Assembly (NCBI GenBank): GCA_905182405.1
Contig: CAJJBQ010000002.1
Span: 682,001-746,000, forward strand
Length of the DNA: 64,000 nucleotides
Reading direction: 5' to 3'
Origin: Akkermansiaceae bacterium
GTDB lineage: Bacteria > Verrucomicrobiota > Verrucomicrobiia > Verrucomicrobiales > Akkermansiaceae
Shown: positions 1 to 9,003 of the stretch, piece after piece
How positions within the stretch are numbered: position 1 is the first letter of the stretch
How the letters are laid out: every line of letters begins with the position of its first letter
Program-made: the position numbers and the translations under genes
Notes under the pieces: generated by a model
What the model was told of the DNA's origin: nothing
Seen by the model: only the letters and a program-made list of their open reading frames with translations
Database searches by the model: none

Positions 1-510
1 GATGTGGTAGTCAAACCACACCTCGTCCTTGCTCACTGCTTCCTTGATCCGTAGGTTAACGGCGCCCTTCCTTACTTCCACAAACGGAGCCTGCTTCTGA
101 GTGGGGTCGACCCAAAGATTAACCACGCCATACAGGCTCCCCGTCCTCTTGGGATCAACTTGGGTGGAATTGACTTGGGCTTCGTAGCCCTTCTCCGGCC
201 AGCCTTCTTTTTGGTATTGGGTGGCAAAGTAGACTCCTGAGTTTGATCCGAAAGTGGTCTTGGCCTTGAGCTTTAGCTCGAAATTCCGGAACGCAACATT
301 TCCGTCTTTTCCGACATAGAAAAGGTGGGCCCGGTCCCCCGTCACCTTCAATTCGCCGTTCGCTTCCACCGAAAAGGCGGCCGGATTATCTTCGCTGGGC
401 TTCCAACCTTCGAGGGTCTTACCATCGAAGATGGAAACAAAACCATCCTGCGCCACTAAGGACCCAGCAGCACAGAGGCTACATACCGCTAAAAGTATCA
501 ACTTAAACAT
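1..510 (-). CDS. Secreted DUF1080 (3-keto-disaccharide hydrolase-like) protein, 3' end outside the window
   Basis: About 170 N-terminal residues are visible and the rest lies beyond the left edge. The ATG at 510 begins a clear signal peptide (hydrophobic residues 3-19, cleavage near Ala20-Gln21). It is followed by the typical DUF1080 opening FDGKTLEGW at about residues 27-35 and by the jelly-roll segment with SNSGVYFATQYQ and YEAQV. DUF1080 proteins are laminarinase-like beta-sandwich domains, often exported and abundant in Verrucomicrobia and Planctomycetes, and some are linked to 3-keto-glycoside hydrolysis. Substrate cannot be inferred here. A 635-bp stretch of the gene's upstream side leads to rsmA, which runs in the same direction. 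Confidence 0.85.
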   Translation of the reverse strand, partial: MFKLILLAVCSLCAAGSLVAQDGFVSIFDGKTLEGWKPSEDNPAAFSVEANGELKVTGDRAHLFYVGKDGNVAFRNFELKLKAKTTFGSNSGVYFATQYQKEGWPEKGYEAQVNSTQVDPKRTGSLYGVVNLWVDPTQKQAPFVEVRKGAVNLRIKEAVSKDEVWFDYHI

Positions 511-633
511 CGGTGAGAGCTTAGGGGGAAGTAAGAAGACGAACAATAAAGAAAAGTCCATCAATATTAGGTCTTCCCCGCCCAACTAAGATCCTTTCGA
601 CCGCAAACTCCTAGTAGAATAGTGCGAGCCTAT

Positions 634-1998
634 TCAGTCCGCGATACTCGTCTCAAATCTCGCCGGATTTTCCTCTTTCCACAATTTCCAGCACGCCAGG
701 AATCCGGGCGCGAAGTCTTCCGGGACCCCATTTACCCAGGCCTCGATTTGCTCCATCGTGAACCACTCACCATATTCGATTTCGACGCAGGGGAAACGGA
801 CTTTTTCTTGGGCAAGGGTGGCGTAGACTCGGACGTGCTCCCAGCCGGTGTTTGTGTGGGCTCCTAGCTTACCCACTTCTTTAAGGTCGTGATCTTCGAG
901 GCCGAGTTCTTCGGCAAGTTCGCGCGTGGCGCACGCTGCGTAATCCTCGCCCGAATCGACATGACCAGCCGCGCTCGAATCCCAGAGGCCGGGGCATTTA
1001 TCTTTAAGGCGGGAGCGCTTTTGCAAGAATATTTCACGGTGTTTATTGAGCACAAAGATGTGGACCGCCCGATGCGTGAGATCATCGCGGTGGATAACAT
1101 CGCGACGCTCGGAGCGGATCACCTCGTCGTTTTCATCGACCACATCGAGTATCTCGCCCGCACCCTGCCCTTCTTCCTTTTTAAAAAAGGGATCGACAAG
1201 ACGAGTAAGTGAGACCCAATCAGCGAGAGTGAGTTCCTCGGCTCGTGCGGTGGGGCTGAGGCTGAGTTCCGAGCTGGCGGTCTCCCAGTCGATCCCATCA
1301 GGGAGATTTTTGCGGAGCTGCTTCCTGCGCTGAGCAAAACCACGGCGAACGAGTTCGTCGAAAAGCTTACGATCATGCACCGGAAGGCTGGCCTGTCGCG
1401 GCTCGAGGCTCATCACGGTGGAATCGATCAGCGGTTTGGGAAAAAAGCAGCTTGGTGGGACAATTTTCACCCGGGCTCCCTCCCACTCGCACTGCATCCG
1501 GAGGGTGAGCACGCCGTAGTCCTTGCACTTGGGTCCTGCCAGGATTCGGTCGATCATCTCCTTTTGGAGCATCAGAATCGCTTTCGTAAAAGGTGACGGG
1601 CCCTTGAGAAAGTTCCGCAAAATAGCCCCGCCGGCCGAATAGGGAAGATTCCCAAGCAGTTTGATATTTTTATAAGCAAAGAAGCGGCGCACATCAATGC
1701 GCACCGCGTCCTCACAAATGACAGTCACTTCGGGATGATCGCCAAAGCGTCTAATCAAGTACTCCGCGAGCCTACGGTCATATTCGACTAGGATAATACG
1801 AGCCACTTTTCCAATGAGATGCTCCGTGAGCGCGCCCGTTCCCGGTCCCACCTCCACGACAGTATCGCCCGGCTGTGGGTCGAGAAGATTGACAATCCCC
1901 TCCGCCGTATTTTGATCAACGAGGAAGTTTTGCCCCAACTTGCGCGAGGGCGTCACCCCGACTTCAGCGAGGACTTCTTTCAATTCAGTGAGGGTCAC
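634..1998 (-). CDS. rsmA: RsmA/KsgA 16S rRNA dimethyladenosine transferase fused to a C-terminal NUDIX hydrolase
   Basis: This 454-residue protein joins two enzymes. Residues 1-270 are a complete RsmA, which dimethylates two adjacent adenines near the 3' end of 16S rRNA. SAM motif VVEVGPGTG is at 47-55 and the catalytic NLPY at 117-120. Residues 285-454 form a NUDIX domain of the IPP-isomerase-like/YfcD type, with the Nudix box at about 345-367 (GHVDSGE...RELAEELGL). RsmA is normally about 270 residues, so the NUDIX half is an added module. The start is GTG at 1998, chosen because AGGAG lies about 5 nt upstream, one of the few good Shine-Dalgarno sites in the window. The RsmA half is certain. 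The NUDIX substrate is unknown. Confidence 0.93.
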   Translation of the reverse strand: MTLTELKEVLAEVGVTPSRKLGQNFLVDQNTAEGIVNLLDPQPGDTVVEVGPGTGALTEHLIGKVARIILVEYDRRLAEYLIRRFGDHPEVTVICEDAVRIDVRRFFAYKNIKLLGNLPYSAGGAILRNFLKGPSPFTKAILMLQKEMIDRILAGPKCKDYGVLTLRMQCEWEGARVKIVPPSCFFPKPLIDSTVMSLEPRQASLPVHDRKLFDELVRRGFAQRRKQLRKNLPDGIDWETASSELSLSPTARAEELTLADWVSLTRLVDPFFKKEEGQGAGEILDVVDENDEVIRSERRDVIHRDDLTHRAVHIFVLNKHREIFLQKRSRLKDKCPGLWDSSAAGHVDSGEDYAACATRELAEELGLEDHDLKEVGKLGAHTNTGWEHVRVYATLAQEKVRFPCVEIEYGEWFTMEQIEAWVNGVPEDFAPGFLACWKLWKEENPARFETSIAD

Positions 1999-2052
1999 AG
2001 TGCTCCTTTCAATTGCATGGAGCCTTGTTGTCCATTAAATTCAGTCAGTAAG

Positions 2053-2637
2053 ATGACTTACGCCACTGCCATTACCATTCTGCGCCTTTTTCTGGTGCCG
2101 GTCTTTTGCGTGCTCGCAATCCGTTACGGCGACAGTGTGTCTTCAGGTTCTCCCAATGAAACAACGCGCTGGCTCGCAGTGGGAACTTACATCGTCGCAG
2201 CAGCGATGGACGGGATCGATGGCTGGGTCGCACGCCGCTTTAATCAAAAATCCCTCATCGGTTCTATCCTCGATCCCCTCACCGACAAAGCTCTCCTCCT
2301 CACTGGCCTCATCACCCTGACTTTGGTGGACTGGGGCCAGGATTGGCGTCTTCCGATGTGGTTTCTCGTCCTCGTCATCGCGCGCGACATCGAAATCATC
2401 GTTGGCATTTGGATTCTTTATTTCATCAATCGTCGGGTCCCCATCAAGCCTCATTGGACCGGCAAAGTCTGCACCTTGACTCAAATGATCGCCCTCGGCT
2501 GGGTCATGCTCAAACTCTTCGACCTCTCCCCCCTCTACCCCACCATCGTTGCTGCCGTCTTCACGATCTGGTCGGGCCATGCCTATTTTTGTGAGGGACT
2601 ACGTCAACTGAGAGAGATTAAAAGAGAAGACGCTTAG
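2053..2637 (+). CDS. pgsA: CDP-alcohol phosphatidyltransferase, probably phosphatidylglycerophosphate synthase
   Basis: The 194-residue integral membrane protein carries a perfect CDP-alcohol phosphotransferase motif, DGx2ARx8Gx3Dx3D, at about residues 56-78 (DGWVARR...GSILDPLTD), with several hydrophobic segments after it. The family transfers a phosphatidyl group from CDP-diacylglycerol. In bacteria of this length the usual substrate is glycerol-3-phosphate, giving phosphatidylglycerophosphate for anionic lipid synthesis. The open frame extends upstream to 1819, but that part is antisense to rsmA and has no homology. The ATG at 2053 starts directly at the conserved MTYATAITILR segment. The gene is divergent from rsmA with 54 bp between starts. 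Confidence 0.9.
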   Translation: MTYATAITILRLFLVPVFCVLAIRYGDSVSSGSPNETTRWLAVGTYIVAAAMDGIDGWVARRFNQKSLIGSILDPLTDKALLLTGLITLTLVDWGQDWRLPMWFLVLVIARDIEIIVGIWILYFINRRVPIKPHWTGKVCTLTQMIALGWVMLKLFDLSPLYPTIVAAVFTIWSGHAYFCEGLRQLREIKREDA

Positions 2638-2746
2638 CCACTTGCAGTTTCCGATCACAAATCTACTCTCCTGAACCTGCCTAAAATAACAGGGAGTAAA
2701 TGTCATCCCTCCGCCTCTCACGGAAAATCATCAAGACGCCACCACC

Positions 2747-4963
2747 ATGCACCGAGCTCTATTTTTCTTCTTCATCCTCTCCACTCAAACGGTTCTTGGA
2801 CAATTCTCCCTCGGAGAAAAAGAAACGACCGCCAAGGTCACGCCGGAATACTCCGCCGTGGAGCCAGGGGATTCATTCAAGGTCGCCTTCACCCTCAACC
2901 ACGCCGAACATTTTCACAGCTACTTCAAGAACGCCGGAGTGGTCGGCTCCCCTCCCTCGGTGACATGGGAACTTCCTGATGGGTTGAGAGCAGGTAAACT
3001 CCTCTTTCCGCAGCCGGCCGCGATCAGAACAATGGTCGGAGGGGTTGATGCCACCCTTTATGGATATGACGGCGAAGCAACCTTCGTTGTGAAAATCGAG
3101 GCTTCCGAAGACCTCAAGGTCGGTTCGGAATACGAGATCAAGGGAAGCTTCGACTGGCAGGAATGTGATGACAAGTCCTGCCTCATGGGCAGCCACGACT
3201 TCTCCTTTAAGGTTATCGCCAGAGAGGAATCCCTCCCCATCAAAGCTAACGAGAATTTTTTTGAAGTTGCTAGCACCGCGCTCCCGCAGGACGGCTCGGC
3301 ATGGGGCGCTCTCGCCACGGAAAAGGAGGGAAAGATATCCCTTGAGATCATCTTCCCAGAGGGAATCGAGATCGGGGAGCCCGTCTACTTCTTCTCCACC
3401 GATCAACAAATCGATTCGCAGGCTCCCCAAGAGGAAGGAACGCTCAATAAAGAGGGACATTACGTAATGACCCTCCAGCGAAACCAGGGCACAAAAGGGC
3501 TCGCAATTGACGCCGGTGAAGTAGGCGAGTCAATCAAAGGCCTCTTTACCTTCAGCGATGGATTCGGATCGTCGAGCATCGAGATTAGTGCTCTGCTGCC
3601 CAGCGGCGCTACAAGCGGAAGTGGCACCACAGGCGAAGCACTCTCAGCTTTTGTTCCTGCAACGGCAGCTGACCGTAAAGCCGGGCTCGAAGTATACGAC
3701 GTTAATGTTCTCCCGGAAGTAGTCGACCCTGGTGGAAGTAAAGAAAAGGAAGTCACTTTCCTCTCTTCTCTTTGGCTCGTCTTTCTCGGCGGACTCATTT
3801 TGAACCTCATGCCCTGTGTCTTTCCGGTCCTCGGACTCAAGATCATGGGCTTCGTCGCCCAAGCTGGTGAGGACGAAAAGAAGATCAAAATTCACGGCAT
3901 GGTTTTCGGTCTGGGCCTCCTCATCACGATGTGGATTCTCGCAGCCGTCATCATTTCACTAAAGCTCAATTGGGGAGAGCAACTCTCGGAACCAGTTTTC
4001 CTTGGAACAATGATCATCGTCTTCTTTCTCATGGGTCTGAATCTCTTCGGTCTCTTCGAATTTGGCTCTAAAATGACCAGTGTGGGAGGAGAACTCCAGT
4101 CGAAGAAAGGTTACTCCGGCTCCTTTTTCTCAGGAGTGCTTACCACCTTGGTTGCCACACCTTGCTCCGGACCCTTCCTTGGAGCCGTGATGGCTTTCGC
4201 GCTTTCACAGGAAAACCGAAGCATTCAATTTGCCGTCTTCACGGTCTTTGGTCTCGGGATCGCCTCCCCTTACGTCATTCTCTCTCTCTTCCCAGCTCTC
4301 ATTAAAAAGCTCCCTCGTCCTGGAGCTTGGATGGAAACATTCAAACAGGTCATGGCCTTCTTCGTCTTCGCAACCGTCGTCTTCTTCATGAAAGGCTACC
4401 TCAAAATCGTTGGAGAAGATCACTTCAACATCTTCCTCTTCGCCCTCTGTCTGATCGGATTGGGAGTTTACCTTTACGGCCGTTACGGCACGCCAACAAT
4501 GGCGAAAACCAAACGTCTCGTCACAGGATACGGCCTTGCCGGCCTCATGACCTTCGGAGGTCTTGCTTGGGCTTACTCCACCGCAAAGCCACCAAAACAG
4601 GGTCTCGCCTGGCACGAATGGTATCCCGGTATTATGGAGATTTCTCGACCGAAAGGGCGAATCATTTGGCTAGATTACACCGCCGATTGGTGAGCAACTT
4701 GTAAAGTGAATGAGAGCCGTGTGTTCTCAAACAAAGAAATCCTCGCCAAGCTAAAAGAACTCAACGTTCTTCTCATTAAAGCCGATAATACAAAACGCCT
4801 TCAAACGATCAGTGACGATTTCCCTCGTTACGGCCGCGTTGCTCTTCCCGTCAACGTGATCGCCCCAGCTGATCCCAATGCTCCTGTTATCGTCATGCCC
4901 GAAGTTTTTGGTCCCGAGGAAGCTCTGAAGGCACTCGAAGAAGCTGCCAAAGCCTCAAGGTAA
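2747..4963 (+). CDS. dsbD: DsbD-type thiol:disulfide interchange protein with in-frame TGA, candidate selenoprotein (UxxC)
   Basis: Read through the TGA at 4691-4693, this is a 738-residue DsbD-like membrane protein that would carry electrons from the cytoplasm to periplasmic thiol partners. The order is signal peptide (1-19), nDsbD-like domain with CDDKSC (140-145), about eight membrane helices with redox Cys357 (NLMPC) and Cys473 (ATPC), and a C-terminal thioredoxin domain. The thioredoxin motif reads DW-TGA-ATCK, so codon 649 replaces the first Cys of CxxC and Cys652 is intact. The frame continues without interruption to TAA at 4961, with a normal thioredoxin tail (LLIKAD, ALPVNVI). A hairpin follows the TGA (separate entry). 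If TGA were a stop the protein would lose its whole redox domain. A nonsense mutation is the alternative. Confidence 0.88.
4691..4729 (+). promoter_or_regulatory. UGA selenocysteine codon plus candidate bacterial SECIS hairpin in dsbD
   Basis: The TGA is at 4691-4693. A 7-bp stem (4711-4717 with 4723-4729, one G-U pair) closes a 5-nt loop, CGUGU, at 4718-4722. The loop starts 24 nt after the UGA. Known bacterial SECIS elements lie just downstream of the UGA within the coding region and have a short apical loop with a G in its first two positions, typically about 16-37 nt from the UGA. This hairpin meets those rules. Function is inferred and depends on SelB, which is not encoded here. Confidence 0.75.
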
Positions 4964-5014
4964 GACCATACTATCTTCGCTTGTCATTATCGACAATCCT
5001 CCTATTTTTGCGTT

Positions 5015-5821
5015 GTGGCTTTCCTCGAACTTCATGACTTAAAAACTCACTTCCCCGTCCCGGGAAGTGGTCTCTTTTCCTCGACGAGCGATGTCATCAA
5101 AGCAGTCGACGGAGTCACATTGAAAGTTGAAAAAGGATCGATCCTCGGTTTGGTCGGCGAGTCTGGGTGTGGTAAATCCACTCTATCACGCACCGTGATG
5201 CAGCTGCAACCTGCCACCAGCGGGACGGTCATTCTGGATGGGGAAAACCTCACCGATCTTCAACGTAACGAAGTCCGCATGCGCCGTCTCGATTTTCAGA
5301 TGATCTTTCAAGATCCCTATGCGTCCCTCAACCCGCGCATGACCGTCTATTCGACACTCGCTGAGGCCATTTGCCAGCGCCACCCGAACCTAAAAAAGGA
5401 TCGTCCTACTCTCACACAAAAAGTGAGCCAGCTCATGGCTACCGTCGGCCTGGATTCTCGCTACATGCGAAAATATCCCCACGAATTTTCCGGCGGTCAG
5501 CGCCAGCGCATCGCGATCGCCCGCGCCCTCGCCCCCGAGCCCAAACTCATCATCGCCGATGAGCCCGTCTCCGCTCTCGACGTCTCCATCCAGTCCCAAA
5601 TACTCAATCTACTTCTGGATCTCCGGAACGATCTTGGACTGACTATGATTTTCATCTCGCATGACCTATCGGTTGTGCGCTACATCGCTGACGAAATAGC
5701 AGTCATGTATGGCGGAAAAATCGTAGAATACGGAAATGGAGAAGAGGTCTTCCACAATCCGAAAGACGAGTATACCAAACGCCTTCTCTCTGCCATTCCG
5801 CACTTTAAAGCCACTGCCTAA
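5015..5821 (+). CDS. Oligopeptide/dipeptide ABC transporter ATP-binding protein, OppF/DppF type
   Basis: The 268-residue ATPase shows Walker A GESGCGKST near residues 48-56, Q-loop region FQDPYASLNPRMT, signature FSGGQRQRIAIARAL and Walker B IIADEPVSALDVS. The N-terminal insertion between the first strand and Walker A and the 'FQDPYASLNPRMT' segment are typical of OppF/DppF subunits, which energise peptide or nickel import together with a paired OppD, two permeases and a binding protein. None of those partners is adjacent, so the subunit is orphaned in this window or works with a remote operon. The GTG at 5015 is the only sensible start. It runs 51 bp behind the dsbD stop on the same strand, so co-transcription is possible. 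Confidence 0.9.
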   Translation: MAFLELHDLKTHFPVPGSGLFSSTSDVIKAVDGVTLKVEKGSILGLVGESGCGKSTLSRTVMQLQPATSGTVILDGENLTDLQRNEVRMRRLDFQMIFQDPYASLNPRMTVYSTLAEAICQRHPNLKKDRPTLTQKVSQLMATVGLDSRYMRKYPHEFSGGQRQRIAIARALAPEPKLIIADEPVSALDVSIQSQILNLLLDLRNDLGLTMIFISHDLSVVRYIADEIAVMYGGKIVEYGNGEEVFHNPKDEYTKRLLSAIPHFKATA

Positions 5822-5827
5822 TTCACC

Positions 5828-6175
5828 ATGGACTACCTAGTTTACAAGATTATCCACATCGTTGGCCTCATGGGCCTCTTTTCTGCCATGGGTGGCCTAA
5901 TCGGAGCAGACGTGCGCAAGCCTGCAACCTTAGGTATTTACGGTATGATCCATGGTATTTCTCTTCTGGCACTTTTTGTAAGTGGATTCGGTCTCCAAGC
6001 TAAGTTGGGCTTAGGCTTTCCAATCTGGTTGATCGCTAAAATCATCATCTGGGCCTTGATGGGTGGAATGATTGTCGTTCTTAAAAGACGCCTCATTCCA
6101 GTGGGCCAAGCGTGGATCCTCATGATCGTCCTCGGTGGCGTCGCCGCCTACTTGGCGATCTACAAGCCATTCTAG
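5828..6175 (+). CDS. Small integral membrane protein of unknown function
   Basis: The 115-residue protein is almost entirely hydrophobic, with four predicted membrane helices at about residues 3-25, 34-55, 60-80 and 92-112, separated by short basic turns (DVRK, KRRL). I do not recognise a characterised family. Similar four-helix proteins are common hypothetical membrane proteins in Verrucomicrobia. The ATG at 5828 follows the ABC ATPase stop by six bases, so the two are probably translated from one transcript. A strong bidirectional terminator follows at 6215-6282. Confidence 0.75.
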   Translation: MDYLVYKIIHIVGLMGLFSAMGGLIGADVRKPATLGIYGMIHGISLLALFVSGFGLQAKLGLGFPIWLIAKIIIWALMGGMIVVLKRRLIPVGQAWILMIVLGGVAAYLAIYKPF

Positions 6176-6214
6176 ACTTAGTGGTTTAGCTTAGAATCAA
6201 ACGTTTATCTGCGT

Positions 6215-6282
6215 CTTATTCACAGTCACTCACAGAGAAAAAGGCCCACCGGATAAAACCAAGCGGGCCTTTTGTGAATAAG
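6215..6282. terminator. Nested inverted repeat, probable bidirectional terminator
   Basis: The outer 10-bp arms 6215-6224 and 6273-6282 are perfect inverted repeats. Inside them, A-rich GGCCC (6238-6247) pairs with GGGCC plus T run (6265-6273), which gives the A-stem-T layout of a bidirectional terminator. It separates the convergent genes ending at 6175 (+) and 6297 (-). Confidence 0.75.
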
Positions 6283-6296
6283 CTGTGGAGCGATCT

Positions 6297-7601
6297 TTAC
6301 ATCACCTGATGCTTCCCAGGGATAGGTGCAGGATAGAGTCCATCGGGACCAGGCTTTGGTCCTGGATCAGCATCCCAGCCAAGGGTTTTCGGCATCGTGC
6401 TAAGGCCATTGGCAAGAGCATCATCATACTTAATCTCCTTCCCTGAATAGGTCACCATACGCCCTAAGATCGCTGTCATTGTGCTCGCTGCGGTATAATA
6501 AGCGTTGTTGATCGGCTTGTCCTCACGGATGTGCTTGTAAAGAACATCGTGCTCAGTCTGGTAAGGGTCATTATTTTCCCCTTTGAAGCGCCAAATCGTC
6601 TTCCCGTTCATATCAAGAATGCGCCCCGGCATCGCTCGACCATTCTGTGCCCCAATGACCTCAGTCACCCGATTCATCGCACCACGCTGGTGACGACACT
6701 GGGAGTTCATGACGGTTCCATCGGCATAGGTATACTCGACGTAGTGGTGGTCAAAAATTTCCCCGGTTTCCGGTCCAATCCGGACTTGGCGCCCACCCAT
6801 CCCTTGGGCTTTCATGGGAGGTCCACCTTTAAACCAGTTCATCACATCAAGGTTATGAACATGCTGTTCCACGATGTGATCACCGCACAGCCAGTTAAAG
6901 TAATACCAGTTGCGCATCTGATACTCCATCTCAGTCATTCCCTCGGCGCGCTTACGAACCCAAACTCCCCCACCATTCCAGTATACCTGTGCTGAGGTGA
7001 TCTCCCCGATGACACCGCTCTTAATTTGCTCCAGAGTTTCGATGTAACTGTTTTGGTAACGACGCTGAAGTCCACACACCACTTTGAGATTCTTCTCGTC
7101 GGCTTTCTTGGCAGCCGCAAGAACCCTACGGATTCCCGGAGCATCGACCGCAACAGGCTTCTCCATGAACACGTGCTTTCCTTGCTCTACCGCATATTCG
7201 AAATGCTCGGGACGGAAACCCGGAGTGGTGGCCAAAATAACAACCTCGGCCGCGTCGATCGCCGCCCGATAGCCATCAAACCCATCAAAAATCCGCTCTG
7301 CAGGCACATCGACCCGCTCTTTAAACCGCTCCTTAAGTCCCGCCACAGCACGCTCGGCATTGTCACGAAAGGCATCCGCCACCGCGACTATTTTAGTACC
7401 TCCGGCATTAAGAGTCTGAGTGGCGGCCCCTTGGCCTCGGCCACCGGCGCCGATGACAGCGACTTTGATCTCGTCGCTCCCGCCCGCTTGCGCGAAACTG
7501 GAGAAAGGAAGAGTGGCGGCGAGAGCGCCCCCTGTTTTCAGGAGCTTCCGGCGATTAGGTTGTATGTTTTCAGTCATAAAAGTTTTGAAGGAAAATTTCA
7601 T
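6297..7601 (-). CDS. Tat-exported Gfo/Idh/MocA family oxidoreductase
   Basis: The 434-residue protein begins with a twin-arginine signal (NRRKLLKTGGALAATL) ending near AQAGG. A Rossmann dinucleotide site follows (VAVIGAGGRGQGA). The EKPVAVD segment is the family's usual active-site strand, and there is a C-terminal beta-sheet domain. Members use a tightly bound NAD(P) to oxidise or reduce sugars, inositol or related substrates. Exported members are frequent in Verrucomicrobia and Planctomycetes near sugar-catabolic genes. The ATG at 7601 is the longest start, and the ATG at 7577 (MTENIQPNRRK) is closer to the Tat motif and equally possible. The upstream double-ACT gene ends 20 bp before, suggesting one transcript. 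Confidence 0.88.
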   Translation of the reverse strand: MKFSFKTFMTENIQPNRRKLLKTGGALAATLPFSSFAQAGGSDEIKVAVIGAGGRGQGAATQTLNAGGTKIVAVADAFRDNAERAVAGLKERFKERVDVPAERIFDGFDGYRAAIDAAEVVILATTPGFRPEHFEYAVEQGKHVFMEKPVAVDAPGIRRVLAAAKKADEKNLKVVCGLQRRYQNSYIETLEQIKSGVIGEITSAQVYWNGGGVWVRKRAEGMTEMEYQMRNWYYFNWLCGDHIVEQHVHNLDVMNWFKGGPPMKAQGMGGRQVRIGPETGEIFDHHYVEYTYADGTVMNSQCRHQRGAMNRVTEVIGAQNGRAMPGRILDMNGKTIWRFKGENNDPYQTEHDVLYKHIREDKPINNAYYTAASTMTAILGRMVTYSGKEIKYDDALANGLSTMPKTLGWDADPGPKPGPDGLYPAPIPGKHQVM

Positions 7602-7621
7602 ACGTTCATTGAGCTAAATTT

Positions 7622-8083
7622 CTAACGAAGAAGTTCATTTTCGTAAACGACCGTGAATCCCGCCTGATTAAGCACGGAAGCCCCAAACTCAAGATCCTCC
7701 AAATGCAGCGCCAGTAGTGAGCGGCCTTGGTGTTGCGTCATCAGCGAAAAGGCGTAATCGAGATTTGTCTCAGCCTCATAGAGCGTCATGAGACATTTCT
7801 TGAGTCCCTCGCCCGATTCCAGCATTCGGATCACCACAAGCTCGGAAAGCGTGAACGCAATTCCCTGCTCCATAAGAAGCTCCTCGGCGGCATCGGGATC
7901 ACTCAGGATGAGGCGTGCCACCGTGGCATCACGCGAATCCTGAACCGACAGACCGATAACATTGATCTTCCGACGATCAAGCAATCTGGCCAGCGAACTG
8001 AAGGCCCCCACTCGATTCGGCAACATTACCGAAAATTGGCGAACGTAATTCCGTTTGGGGTTAACTTCCTCTGCGACAGCCAT
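7622..8083 (-). CDS. Protein with two ACT domains
   Basis: The 153-residue protein contains two tandem ACT-like folds, at about 15-80 (QFSVMLPNRVGAFSSLARLL...INVIGLSVQDS) and 85-153. ACT domains bind amino acids or similar small ligands and regulate enzymes. No catalytic domain is attached. The first half resembles the regulatory subunit of acetolactate synthase and other free-standing ACT proteins, but the gene is not next to a branched-chain biosynthesis gene, so the ligand is unknown. It is transcribed toward the oxidoreductase and divergently from tcdA. Confidence 0.75.
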   Translation of the reverse strand: MAVAEEVNPKRNYVRQFSVMLPNRVGAFSSLARLLDRRKINVIGLSVQDSRDATVARLILSDPDAAEELLMEQGIAFTLSELVVIRMLESGEGLKKCLMTLYEAETNLDYAFSLMTQHQGRSLLALHLEDLEFGASVLNQAGFTVVYENELLR

Positions 8084-8142
8084 GCTTAAAATGAATAGCG
8101 GAAGAGGATTGATGGATCAATGAACTTGTCTCTCAGCCGAAA

Positions 8143-8943
8143 ATGATGTCTTCAAGGGCCGTGACTGATGACTTCCTCACCCGCTTTGGTGGAATCGCCC
8201 GCCTCTATGGAATTTCCGCTTTGGAGAAATTTTCCCACAGCCATGTCATGATCATCGGTCTCGGCGGCGTCGGGTCATGGGTCGTCGAGGCCCTCGCCCG
8301 CTCTGGCGTGGGCACCTTTTCTCTCGTTGACCTCGATGACGTCTGCCAAACAAACGTCAATCGCCATATCCACGCCCTCACCCACACGGTGGGCCAATCA
8401 AAAACCACTGCTCTTACCGAGCGAGTCGGCGCAATCAATCCAGAAGCCACCCTAATCGAACATCATTGTTTCTATGGCGAAGAAAATGCCAACGCGATTT
8501 TGACAGAGAAAAAACCTAATCTTGTGATCGACGCCATTGATAGTAGCCGCTCCAAGATTCACCTTCTCGCGACCTGCAGGGACCTTGGGATCCCCGTTAT
8601 TACCAGCGGAGCAGCCGGAGGGAAAATCGATGCCTCAAAAGTTCAAATCGATGACTTATCGAGAGTCCACGGTGACTCGCTACTCAATGGAGTTCGCAGA
8701 CAACTGCGCGGCCGCTATCGCTTCCCTCAAGCGACTAAAAAGGGAGGCAAGTTTGGCATTCCCGCCGTCTTTTCCCCGGAAGAGCGCTTGTTTGCGCAGT
8801 GTGATGGCTCCACCTCCACAGAGCGCCCTGAAAATCATACCGGCGGAATCAGATGTGACGCTGGCTATGGCGCAGCCACCCATCTTACCGCAACCTTTGG
8901 TAACCTCGCCGCCGGCTGGGCACTCCAGCAGTTGGCCGAGTAA
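8143..8943 (+). CDS. tcdA: tRNA threonylcarbamoyladenosine dehydratase
   Basis: The 266-residue ThiF/MoeB/E1-like protein matches TcdA (CsdL), which uses ATP to cyclise t6A37 of tRNAs to ct6A. The N-terminus RFGGIARLYG is the family hallmark and the nucleotide-binding GLGGVGSWVVEALARSG is at about 39-55. The segment VIDAIDSSRSK and the later CDAGYGAATHLTATFGN are also conserved. The length is normal for the family. Two ATGs start the frame (8143 and 8146). It is divergent from the ACT gene and ends just before the bL36 terminator, which faces it from the other strand. Confidence 0.92.
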   Translation: MMSSRAVTDDFLTRFGGIARLYGISALEKFSHSHVMIIGLGGVGSWVVEALARSGVGTFSLVDLDDVCQTNVNRHIHALTHTVGQSKTTALTERVGAINPEATLIEHHCFYGEENANAILTEKKPNLVIDAIDSSRSKIHLLATCRDLGIPVITSGAAGGKIDASKVQIDDLSRVHGDSLLNGVRRQLRGRYRFPQATKKGGKFGIPAVFSPEERLFAQCDGSTSTERPENHTGGIRCDAGYGAATHLTATFGNLAAGWALQQLAE

Positions 8944-8950
8944 TCGAACC

Positions 8951-8982
8951 AAAAAAAAGCGACTCCACTTCGGAATCGCCTT
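8951..8982 (-). terminator. Intrinsic terminator of the bL36 gene
   Basis: Read on the minus strand, an 8-bp stem with one G-U pair (8972-8979 with 8959-8966, loop GAAGT) is followed by eight T residues (8951-8958). It sits directly downstream of the bL36 stop at 9004 and may also stop tcdA transcripts through the weaker A/T tract on the other side. Confidence 0.8.
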
Positions 8983-9003
8983 TAAAAAATGATCGTGAAC
9001 CGA

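Noticed and set aside
1819..2052. N-terminal extension of pgsA
   Set aside because: It is antisense to rsmA and the conserved protein begins at 2053.
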